This document shows positions 38,124 to 45,610 of a stretch of 64,000 bases of DNA, piece after piece. The position numbers and the translations under genes are program-made. Position 1 is the first letter of the stretch, and each line of letters begins with the position of its first letter. The notes below the pieces were generated by a model. The model did not search any database. It worked only from the letters and a program-made list of their open reading frames with translations, and had not been told where the DNA came from. Where the stretch lies: NCBI GenBank assembly GCA_021778845.1, contig JAJYBU010000007.1, forward strand, positions 62,001 to 126,000. Direction: 5' to 3'. This stretch comes from Acidobacteriota bacterium. Its GTDB lineage: Bacteria > Acidobacteriota > Terriglobia > Terriglobales > Acidobacteriaceae.

Positions 38124-38199
38124 GAGCGGGTAGCTCAGTTGGTAGAGCATCGCCCTTTTAAGGCGTTGGTCCTGGGTTCGAGCCCCAGCCCGCTCACCA
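38124..38199 (+). tRNA. tRNA-Lys (anticodon TTT)
   Basis: A 76-base cloverleaf with acceptor arms GAGCGGG and CCCGCTC and D-arm GCTC/GAGC. The anticodon loop CTTTTAA has anticodon TTT; the outermost anticodon-stem pair is T-T. The T-arm is CTGGG/CCCAG with TTCGAGC. The discriminator base A is followed by an encoded CCA at 38197-38199. Confidence 0.97.
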
Positions 38200-38215
38200 T
38201 AATATTTATAATCAG

Positions 38216-38251
38216 CAACAAGATAGCCTACCTCGGTAGGCTATCTTGTTG
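38216..38251 (+). terminator. Perfect 17-bp palindrome after tRNA-Lys
   Basis: CAACAAGATAGCCTACC (38216-38232) is followed by TC and its exact complement GGTAGGCTATCTTGTTG (38235-38251). It starts 17 bases after the tRNA and probably terminates its transcript. It lacks a long T-run, and arms this long are unusual. Confidence 0.6.
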
Positions 38252-38613
38252 TAGCTCCGAGGCTCCGTTCTGAGCTCAATTCTCGGAAGAACAAAATCAA
38301 CCTTGCGTCCCATCACGGAGCGAGCTTTCTGCTGCGCTTCAATCGAGTTTCTAACTCGACACGAGAGAATGCTGCGAGGCCGCAGCGCCAGCTTCGACCT
38401 ACGCAGGATTCCTCTTTCGGAGAGCATGAGTTCTGCCTACAGGCTAGCCAGGAAGGTGCAGTCCGTGAGCCTCTTCTTTCCATGTAGCGCGATAAATCCC
38501 CGGTTCGGAGGCAACTGCTTTGATATGCAGACTTCCATCGCAGGTGCTGCTGATGCTTGTTCCGATGCGTCTCCGCGCGGCACGTCATCGCCCGTTCATT
38601 GGCTCGAAGAAGT
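38252..38613. other. Gene-free remnant region
   Basis: On the minus strand one frame ends in a plausible protein C-terminus (HIKAVASEPGIYRATWKEEA then GLHLPG and a stop), and another runs MLSERGILRRSKLALRPRS. Neither has a full gene around it. Because the neighbouring cupin is also decayed, this is probably further pseudogene debris. Confidence 0.35.
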
Positions 38614-39012
38614 TCAGGCGGCTACGCGGTGCCAGCACATGGTGAGCAGAAAAACGCTCTCCTCCACTGCCTGAACATCATGCAGAATACCGCGATCGAG
38701 CATCAGCAGATGTCCGCCGGAAGCTCTACCGTCTTATCGGACAACCTCACTCTCAGATGCTCGGCGAGGGCTTGTATTGTGATTCGTCCCTCTCTTGATG
38801 TTCCTTCGTCTCGGTGTTCTGCTTCATTGCGACGAGCAAAATGCCACAGGCCGTCGAATTCAGCAGTGTTTTCGAGCTTCGCCCTGTCTTTCGTTGCCAC
38901 GATTCTGCGAGCCGCAGCTTCTCAATCTCTGCCGCCAGATTGGATGTAATAGTGGCTGATCCAATTCCGGAAGAACTGTGAGGGGTTCATCGTTGCTATA
39001 GTAGCGTTTCAT
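38614..39012 (-). pseudogene. Frameshifted cupin-domain protein
   Basis: A ribosome binding site (AGAAGGAGAACC) and ATG at 39012 begin 'MKRYYSNDEPLTVLPELDQP'. The frame then shifts to read 'LAAEIEKLRLAESWQ' and 'KTGRSSKTLLNSTACGILLV', shifts again to 'GRITIQALAEHLRVRLSDKT', and a third time to 'GGHLLMLDRGILHDVQAVEE' before 'SVFLLTMCWHRVAA' and a stop at 38614. Put together, these pieces make one cupin of about 130 residues of the 'GRI-x-(V/I)-Q-x-L ... VPHDVEA-x-E-x-(S/A)-FLL' class. The 399-base span fits the intact length, so at least three small indels broke a real gene. It lies downstream of norB on the same strand. Confidence 0.8.
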
Positions 39013-39097
39013 CTGGTTCTCCTTCTGAAGACCTGTTCAGGCAGCGCCATCCACAGAAACATCCTGCGGACGGTGCTGCCTGATCATGGTGAACCAA

Positions 39098-41395
39098 TCA
39101 GCGGCCTGCCAGTTGCTTGTCGGTCTCATCCACTGCTTCGTGTAAGAGGGCGCCACGAACCGAGGAGCTCTCACTCTCGTAAGAGTTTCCCGTGAGGAGC
39201 CCAAGAATAAACCACGCGAACAGTGCGGCTCCGACAGAGAACAGAATGTCTCCCGGGACGCGCATCCAGCGCAGGGTCTGCATGGTTCCGGATTGCATGA
39301 ACTCTGCCGAGCGTGCATACCAGGTGCCATATTGAACCGATGCCCAGGCCTGTAGCAGCCCCATCGGAAGCATGCTGAGCAGCGCCATGAAGCTCAGTCC
39401 AATGTTCAGACACCAGAAGGACGCCTTCAACGTACCCTGCTTCCACGGGCGGCCGGGAATCAATGCACGCAGGCAAAACAGCGTCAGCCCCAGGCCGAGC
39501 ATCCCATACACGCCAAACAGCGCCGTATGGCCATGCAGTGGAGTGAGGTTCAATCCCTGCACGTAATACAGCGAGATCGGCGGATTGATGAGGAAGCCGA
39601 ACAGACCGGCGCCCACCAGATTCCAGAAAGCGACAGCCACGAAGAAGTAGATGGGCCAACGATAATTCGCGATCCACGGCGACTTCTTTGTAGGTTGCGC
39701 GATCCGAAGGTTATCCCACGCCTCATAGCCAATCAGCGTGAGTGGCACCACTTCAAAGGCGCTGAAGATCGCTCCGAGGCCGATAACAGCAGGCGTTGCC
39801 CCCGCAAAATAAAGATGATGAAACGTGCCAATGATTCCGCCCGACAGGAAGATCGATGTTGAAAAAAGTGCAGCCTTCGTCGCCGTGCGGATCTCGATCA
39901 ACCGCAGTCGCGTGAACAGGAATCCAATCACGACAGTGGCAAACACCTCGAAGAATCCTTCAACCCAGAGATGCACCACCCACCAGCGCCAGTATTCCGC
40001 AGTGACGAGATTGCTGCGCTGGCCATACATCAGGCCCGCCGCATAGAAGAGAGGAATAGCAACACTGGAGATCAGGAACAGGATCAGCAGCGACCGGTCT
40101 TCGCTCTTGCGAACGAGCGCCGGCTTCAACGCGGCCACCATCAACACCAGCCACAGCACAAGGCCGACGAATAACAGAATCTGCCAGAACCTTCCCAGGT
40201 CGACATACTCATATCCCTGGCTGCCGAACCAGAACCACATATTGCCGAGGCGTTGCTGGATGCCCAGCCATTCACCGGCGAGTGAGCCTCCAACCACCAC
40301 GATCAGCGCGCCGAACAACACATTCACGCCGAGCCGCTGATACTTCGGTTCATGACCACTGACCGCCGGCCCGACATACAGACCCGTCGCCAGCCACGAC
40401 GTCGCAATCCAGAAAATCGCAAGTTGCAGATGCCATGTCCGCGTCACCGCATAAGGCAAGTAGCGATCCAGCGGGAACCCATAGAAGCTGTGCCCCTCTA
40501 CCCCATAGTGCGCAGTCAACATACCCATCAAAATCTGAACGCCCCACAGGATGAGCACCACAACGAAATATTTAAACGTTGCACGCTGGGACGGCGTCGC
40601 ACGATGCTCAAGAAACGGGTCCGTCGCCGGATATGGCCCATGCGCAACGGCCTTTTCCTGTGAGGCATACCACCACACCAGTCCTCCAACGCCAGCAAGC
40701 AGCCCGACGAAGCTCAGAACGCTCCACAGCAACGCGCCCGGCGTCGGTTCATTGGCGATGAGAGGCTCATGCGGCCAATTGTTGGTGTACGTCGTGTCCG
40801 AATCAGGACGGTTCGTTCCGGCCGCCCATGCCGTCCACCAGAAGAAGGCGCCGAGCTCGCGCTGCTTCTCAACATTCGTGAGCGCACCGTGCGGAATGGC
40901 ATAATCCGCACGACCGCGCGCAAACACGTCCGCGTAGTAAGCCGAGAGCTGCTGGAACGCCACCGCACGATCGGCGTCGATCACGATCCGCCGCTGCGCC
41001 GGGTCATAGGTGTTGGTTCGTATCTCACGAATCAGGCGAGCTTTGAGGACGGCCTGCTGATCCACGCCGAGCGCCGCGAAGCTCGATGCCCCGTCCCTGA
41101 CCGCCCACAGGTTCAGCAGTATCTCCGACTCGCGATGCAGCCAATCGGCCGTCCAGTCCGGCGCGACGTACGCTCCATGGCCCCAGACCGTTCCGATCTC
41201 CTGTCCGCCGATGGACTGCCACACACCCTGCCCATCCGTAATCGTGCTGCCCGTGAAGAGAAGATGTCCGTCCGTGGTGTAGACATCAGGAATCGGCGGG
41301 GCCTGGCTGATCATCTTCCGGCCCTCCCCTCCGAGTACAGCAAACGATGCAACAACGACAATGATTAATGCGATCCAATACCGCTTGTAGGACAT
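39098..41395 (-). CDS. norB: Quinol-dependent nitric oxide reductase (qNor)
   Basis: I choose the ATG at 41395 (MSYKRYWIALIIVV), with AAGGAG six bases before it, over an earlier frame extension. The product has 765 residues, the qNor length. It has an N-terminal membrane helix, a periplasmic cytochrome-c-like domain without a CxxCH heme site ('GQGVWQSIGGQEIGTVWGHGAYVAPDWTADWLHRE'), and a 12-helix heme-copper-oxidase-like core. The core shows 'TWHLQLAIFWIATSWLATGLYVGP', 'WWVVHLWVEGFFEVFATVVIGFL' and 'HHLYFAGATPAVIGLGAIFSAFEVVPL'. It reduces two NO to N2O with quinol electrons, for detoxification or respiration. An FNR-like box lies upstream. Confidence 0.95.
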   Translation of the reverse strand: MSYKRYWIALIIVVVASFAVLGGEGRKMISQAPPIPDVYTTDGHLLFTGSTITDGQGVWQSIGGQEIGTVWGHGAYVAPDWTADWLHRESEILLNLWAVRDGASSFAALGVDQQAVLKARLIREIRTNTYDPAQRRIVIDADRAVAFQQLSAYYADVFARGRADYAIPHGALTNVEKQRELGAFFWWTAWAAGTNRPDSDTTYTNNWPHEPLIANEPTPGALLWSVLSFVGLLAGVGGLVWWYASQEKAVAHGPYPATDPFLEHRATPSQRATFKYFVVVLILWGVQILMGMLTAHYGVEGHSFYGFPLDRYLPYAVTRTWHLQLAIFWIATSWLATGLYVGPAVSGHEPKYQRLGVNVLFGALIVVVGGSLAGEWLGIQQRLGNMWFWFGSQGYEYVDLGRFWQILLFVGLVLWLVLMVAALKPALVRKSEDRSLLILFLISSVAIPLFYAAGLMYGQRSNLVTAEYWRWWVVHLWVEGFFEVFATVVIGFLFTRLRLIEIRTATKAALFSTSIFLSGGIIGTFHHLYFAGATPAVIGLGAIFSAFEVVPLTLIGYEAWDNLRIAQPTKKSPWIANYRWPIYFFVAVAFWNLVGAGLFGFLINPPISLYYVQGLNLTPLHGHTALFGVYGMLGLGLTLFCLRALIPGRPWKQGTLKASFWCLNIGLSFMALLSMLPMGLLQAWASVQYGTWYARSAEFMQSGTMQTLRWMRVPGDILFSVGAALFAWFILGLLTGNSYESESSSVRGALLHEAVDETDKQLAGR

Positions 41396-41470
41396 AATCT
41401 CTCCTTGATTGAGAACGCGGAAGTTTTCCCGCGCTGGAATCACCGTAGGATCTTCCTCCACGCAATGCAG

Positions 41471-41482
41471 GGACTTTAGTCA
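41471..41482. promoter_or_regulatory. FNR/NNR-like box facing norB
   Basis: GGACTTTAGTCA matches the perfect box at 41656 in 10 of 12 positions. Its centre is about 40 bases upstream of a plausible norB transcription start (GATCCT as -10 on the minus strand), the class-II position for CRP/FNR-family activators. Confidence 0.5.
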
Positions 41483-41655
41483 CTCGACGCCAACCTTATC
41501 CAAAATCTTCGGTCGGCACGATGCAGGGCGATCACCGGCTGCTGCCCTGTCGAGCAAAGTCCCTCTCTTCGCCTGCGCGCATGTAAGCAATTCGCGCTGC
41601 GAAACCTGGCTCGCTCGTGGTATGAAAGTACATGCATCTGCTCGCTCTCAGTGGG

Positions 41656-41667
41656 TGACTTAAGTCA
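41656..41667. promoter_or_regulatory. Perfect FNR/NNR-like palindrome facing the octaheme cytochrome gene
   Basis: TGACTTAAGTCA is a perfect 12-base palindrome, bracketed by CTCAG (41647-41651) and CTGAG (41668-41672 region). Its centre is about 40 bases before the start expected from the -10-like GATACT (41689-41694). The sequence resembles sites of NO- or oxygen-responsive CRP/FNR-family regulators. Confidence 0.6.
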
Positions 41668-41731
41668 CTGAGGCGAGCGTATAGTTCAGATACTGTCGAA
41701 CAGTTCATTGAATCGGTGAGGGTCAATCGGC

Positions 41732-42967
41732 ATGTCGTTTCGATCGGTGTTTATGGCAGTCGTCATCGCGTTTGCGCTCATTCTGTCCGCCTTTCTCGTC
41801 AATCGCGCGCGGCCCAAAATCGAAACCGAGCAGCCCTCCGCCGACTTTGTCCGGGCCTCGGGCAAGTGCGCGGAGTGTCATGCGCGAGCGCAGTATTCGG
41901 TGGTGCATGAGTACGAGATGTCCATGCATGCGAAGAAGGGCATCACCTGCCTGGACTGCCATCAGCCGGCAGCCAATCAGAAGAGCGTGGATCACCACGG
42001 GTTTGTGATCAGCGCACACCTTACCGCGGGCAACTGCCGCTCGTGTCACGAAGGAATTTATCAGGAGTTTGCGCGCAGCCGCCACGCCGCGCCTGCATGG
42101 GCCGCAGTCTACGGCTCGCAAGGCTTAACCAAGGAGCAAGTCGCGTTCAGCGAGCAGTTCCAGCCAGGTGGCACGAACCGCGCGCCCAATCCGCTCGTCC
42201 TGCCTGAAGGCCACGCCGCCACAACGTCCGGCTGCGACCAGTGCCACTCAATCGGCAAGCCGAACGATGACGGCACCATCGGCACCTGCACCAACTGCCA
42301 CGCCCGCCATGTCGATTCCGTCGCACTGGCACGGCTCCCGACCACTTGCGGCCAGTGCCACATGGGCCCCGATCATTCGCAGATTGAGATCTACAACGAG
42401 TCCAAACACGGCGTAATGTTTGCCGCTCAGCACGATCAGATGAACCTGAACGCGGACCCGCGCACGCTCACCACGCGCGACATGTTTGTGCCCACCTGCG
42501 CCACCTGCCACATGAGCGGCATCAACGGCCTCAAGGTCACGCACAACCCCTCGGACCGCCTCAGTTGGTATCTCTCCGATGCCGTAAGCACCCATCGCCC
42601 CAACTATCTCCAGGCGCAGATCAACATGAAGCAGGTCTGCACGCAGTGCCACACGCAGCCCATGATCGACCGTGTCTACACCCAGGCCGAACAGGTCGTT
42701 GCCAACACCAATGGCAGGGTGCTCGCAGCCAAGGCCATCATGGACGGCCTGCACAAGGATGGCGTCCTCACCGGCGCTCCTTTCACGCATCCCATCGACT
42801 TCACCTACTTCAACCTCTGGCACTATGACGGTCGCACCAGCAAGCACGCCGCGTTCATGGGTGGCGCTGACTTCGTGCAGTGGCACGGAAACTACGAACT
42901 GCTCGCGAAGACCATTGAACTCCAGCACGAGGCCGACGAACTGCGGAGGGAGCATGCCCACAAGTAG
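41732..42967 (+). CDS. Octaheme c-type cytochrome, hydroxylamine-oxidoreductase-like
   Basis: The 411-residue protein begins with an uncleaved-looking membrane anchor (residues 5-24). It has exactly eight CxxCH heme sites at about residues 46, 73, 102, 168, 186, 206, 256 and 303. Spacing and motifs such as 'IEIYNESKHGVMF' and the C-terminal 'KHAAFMGGADFVQWHGNYEL' match the HAO family, whose members oxidise hydroxylamine or, in the reductive branch, reduce nitrite or hydroxylamine. I cannot confirm the tyrosine that cross-links the P460 heme in oxidative HAO; Phe381 lies in the candidate segment, which points towards a reductase. It is translationally coupled to the next gene and divergent from norB. 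Confidence 0.88.
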   Translation: MSFRSVFMAVVIAFALILSAFLVNRARPKIETEQPSADFVRASGKCAECHARAQYSVVHEYEMSMHAKKGITCLDCHQPAANQKSVDHHGFVISAHLTAGNCRSCHEGIYQEFARSRHAAPAWAAVYGSQGLTKEQVAFSEQFQPGGTNRAPNPLVLPEGHAATTSGCDQCHSIGKPNDDGTIGTCTNCHARHVDSVALARLPTTCGQCHMGPDHSQIEIYNESKHGVMFAAQHDQMNLNADPRTLTTRDMFVPTCATCHMSGINGLKVTHNPSDRLSWYLSDAVSTHRPNYLQAQINMKQVCTQCHTQPMIDRVYTQAEQVVANTNGRVLAAKAIMDGLHKDGVLTGAPFTHPIDFTYFNLWHYDGRTSKHAAFMGGADFVQWHGNYELLAKTIELQHEADELRREHAHK

Positions 42968-43916
42968 CCTGCTCCCTCGCCTGCAGAAGATCATCACCGG
43001 CCCGCGTCTTCGCTGGGCGCATGATCCGCAGCTTTGGCTGGAGCTATTTATAGCGGCCAACCTGGCGATCCTTGCCGCAGACATCTACATTGCCCACTCG
43101 GTCAATCACTTTCGCAACCCCGCGGAGTACATCCCGTTGTACTTCTCCATCGGCGCTGGACTCGTGATGGCCTGCATCATTGCGCTGCGCTGGCTCTGGG
43201 GCTTTGACGCTCCGTGGCGCGATGTAGGCTTTCTCATCGGATGGATCGCCGTCCTCGTCGGCCTTGGCGGCGTGCTCTACCACCTGGAGAGCCGCTTCTT
43301 CCTCGATCGCACGCTCAAGAGCCTCACCTACGCTGCACCGTTTGCAGCGCCCCTGGCCTATGCTGGCCTCGGTTTCCTCCTGCTCGTCAATCGCATGGTC
43401 GCGCCGCGCACAGTGGATTGGGCGCGATGGGTGCTCTTTCTGGCCATGGGCGGTTTCTTCGGAAACTTTGTCCTGTCCCTCACCGATCACGCGTCGAACG
43501 GTTTTTTCCTGCGAACGGAGTGGATCCCTGTCATCTCTTCGGCGTTCGCAACGGGCTTTCTGATCGTCCCGCTGGTCGTCGCCGTCACACGGCGATTTCT
43601 TGATCTCTGCCTCGCCATCATGTTCGCGCAGGCCTTTGTGGGCGTGCTCGGATTCTGGTTCCATCTACAGGCAAACCTGGTCGAGCCCGGCCACACTCTC
43701 TTTGAGAAGCTCGTCAACGGGGCTCCGCCCATGGCTCCACTTCTCTTTCCCAACCTCGTTGGCCTTGCGCTGATTGGGCTCTGGGCTCTCACGCCTCATA
43801 TTCCGGAAGCAGAGTCGAGTCGCTCCTGGCTCGGCAGTACATATGACTGGAGTCATCCCGAAGGGGAGAGACTTTCTGCCAGCCAGACAAGGTTCCCAGA
43901 CTCGACGGCCGAATAA
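42954..43916 (+). CDS. Polytopic membrane protein coupled to the octaheme cytochrome
   Basis: The start at 42954 (MPTSSLLPRLQK) has GGAGGGAGC directly before it and overlaps the cytochrome stop by 14 bases, giving 320 residues. About eight or nine hydrophobic segments are present. Several carry His near the membrane face ('IYIAHSVNHFRNPAEY', 'GVLYHLESRFF', 'LSLTDHASNGFF', 'GFWFHLQANL'), which could ligate heme b. There is no CxxCH, so it is not a NapC/NrfH-type quinol dehydrogenase. I infer a membrane electron-transfer or anchoring partner of the octaheme cytochrome. I recognise no named family. Confidence 0.75.
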   Translation: MPTSSLLPRLQKIITGPRLRWAHDPQLWLELFIAANLAILAADIYIAHSVNHFRNPAEYIPLYFSIGAGLVMACIIALRWLWGFDAPWRDVGFLIGWIAVLVGLGGVLYHLESRFFLDRTLKSLTYAAPFAAPLAYAGLGFLLLVNRMVAPRTVDWARWVLFLAMGGFFGNFVLSLTDHASNGFFLRTEWIPVISSAFATGFLIVPLVVAVTRRFLDLCLAIMFAQAFVGVLGFWFHLQANLVEPGHTLFEKLVNGAPPMAPLLFPNLVGLALIGLWALTPHIPEAESSRSWLGSTYDWSHPEGERLSASQTRFPDSTAE

Positions 43917-43933
43917 CTGGTCGTGCCACGCGT

Positions 43934-45307
43934 TTAGTTCGATTGCCTCACAGCCTGTGGTGCCTGCCCACAACATCGCTTGTACTTCACCCCGCTGCCA
44001 CAAGGACACATCTCGTTGCGTCCCACCCGACGCGTGGGCGATACCGTCTTCATACCGCGCATCCACGCCATAACATTTGCAGGACTCCGTTGATGCGCCA
44101 GTTCCCGCGCCATAAAGCGCATCGGTGCGTCAATGTGTTTAAAGAAAAGTTTGTACGCTGGACACAAATAATTCAAACCCGCTTCACCATCTGGGGTCAT
44201 AGTGAACCGATGTTTGGGACACTCACCGTTACAGGCGAATCGCACCTCGCACTGACGGCAGTATTGTGGCAACTCCGTCTGCTTGCTCTGGCCAAACTCA
44301 TGCTGCTGGAGAGAGGTAGTCATCGCGGCCAGCCCCTTCTCCATCACGTTGCCCAGCCGGTTTTCCTCATATACAAAGTGATCGCATGAATACACATCAC
44401 CGTTATGCTCCACAGCCATGGCAGACCCACACGTGGGACGGAAGATGCACAAACTCGCAGGCACGCCCACCCAGCTTTCCAGCGCCACATCGAATAACTG
44501 CACAAACACGCGACCCACATCGCGCACCACCCACTGATCAAAGATATCGCACAGAAATCGCCCATAAAGCACAGGGTCCACAGACCATGGTGTAACCGCA
44601 GCCACATCTTTAAATGACGGGGCGATCAGCACCAGGCCATCCTTGGCAACTTGCTCTGCCGCGCGCTCAACAATCGGAATGAACTGCATAAAGCCGCTGC
44701 CGATTCGCCGCAAAAACTCATACACCATGAGCGGATACTCAACGTTGCCAGCATGAACCGTTGTGAGCGTATTGAACTCCACCTCATGCCGCTTCAAGAG
44801 GTCGATTCCACGCATCACTTTATCGAACGTCGGCTGATTCCCCTTATCCACCCGATAGATATCGTGAAGCTCCCGCGGCCCATCAATCGAAATACCTACC
44901 AGAAACTTCTGCTCACGAAGGAAGGCACCCCACTCATCATTCAGCAGCGTCCCATTGGTCTGGATGGCGTTCTCGATCCGTTTACTGCCAGCGTACTTGG
45001 CCTGCAACTCCACAACACGCCGAAAGAACTCCACCCCTAGAAGCGTCGGTTCGCCGCCCTGCCATGCGAAGTGGATAACATCCGTCTTCTGATGCTCAAT
45101 GTATTGCCGGACATACTCCTCAAGCACGTCGTCAGGCATCGCCCACTTCGACGTCCTGGGGTAGAGCACTTCCTTTTCAAGGTAAAAACAATAGGTGCAA
45201 TCCAGGTTGCACATGGGACCAATCGGCTTGGCAAGGATATGAAACGGCGCAACAGCCTTATCTCCTCCAACTCCAGCCGTATCCTCTGCCTTTGGTTCAA
45301 TGCCCAC
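43934..45307 (-). CDS. Anaerobic sulfatase-maturase-like radical SAM/SPASM enzyme with SEC-C tail
   Basis: The 457-residue product uses a GTG start at 45307 (MGIEPKAEDTAG). Radical SAM cluster 'CNLDCTYC' lies near residue 34, followed by 'FAWQGGEPTLLG' and 'AIQTNGTLLNDEW'. The SPASM region has 'CIFRPTCGSAMAVEHNGDVYSCDHFVY' and 'YCRQCEVRFACNGECPKHRF'. The C-terminus ends with a SEC-C zinc motif 'RNEMCPCGSGVKYKRCCG'. Family members oxidise an active-site Cys or Ser of sulfatases to formylglycine. No sulfatase gene is in the window, so the substrate is elsewhere or different. It converges on the membrane protein gene, 17 bases away. Confidence 0.88.
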   Translation of the reverse strand: MGIEPKAEDTAGVGGDKAVAPFHILAKPIGPMCNLDCTYCFYLEKEVLYPRTSKWAMPDDVLEEYVRQYIEHQKTDVIHFAWQGGEPTLLGVEFFRRVVELQAKYAGSKRIENAIQTNGTLLNDEWGAFLREQKFLVGISIDGPRELHDIYRVDKGNQPTFDKVMRGIDLLKRHEVEFNTLTTVHAGNVEYPLMVYEFLRRIGSGFMQFIPIVERAAEQVAKDGLVLIAPSFKDVAAVTPWSVDPVLYGRFLCDIFDQWVVRDVGRVFVQLFDVALESWVGVPASLCIFRPTCGSAMAVEHNGDVYSCDHFVYEENRLGNVMEKGLAAMTTSLQQHEFGQSKQTELPQYCRQCEVRFACNGECPKHRFTMTPDGEAGLNYLCPAYKLFFKHIDAPMRFMARELAHQRSPANVMAWMRGMKTVSPTRRVGRNEMCPCGSGVKYKRCCGQAPQAVRQSN

Positions 45308-45610
45308 TCGAAACCTTCCAGTCCGCCTCGTTCCTCACTGTACCCGGCCACGGAGTCGAAGACTCGTCCCGGTCTCCACATCCATGCAGTCACACAAAAA
45401 GCCATTCTTCAGGTACCAACAATAGCAGGCACTTGTTACTTCCGGCCAGCCGATCACAAGACAATTGCAGAGACAATATCCAGGCGATGCTGCTTCAATT
45501 TCACATCTTTCTTACACCTGCGGCCCATCTATCTCTGGAGACAAGCGCTCTTTACTCCTCCTTGCACCCCGCTTGAAGGATCATCACGACCTCGCAACGA
45601 CTACCCTTCA
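45308..45610. other. Intergenic region, nothing identified
   Basis: About 300 bases between the PepSY protein gene and the maturase gene. I looked on both strands for a small precursor peptide gene and found none with a ribosome binding site and a conserved-looking core. It presumably holds the maturase promoter. Confidence 0.4.

Noticed and set aside
38200-39097. Integrated mobile element at tRNA-Lys
   Set aside because: No integrase, transposase or repeated tRNA 3' end could be found, so only a scar is suggested.
45037-45610. Possible RiPP precursor peptide for the radical SAM enzyme
   Set aside because: Short frames here overlap the maturase itself or lack a ribosome binding site and a Cys/Ser-rich core; the enzyme's motifs fit sulfatase maturation better.
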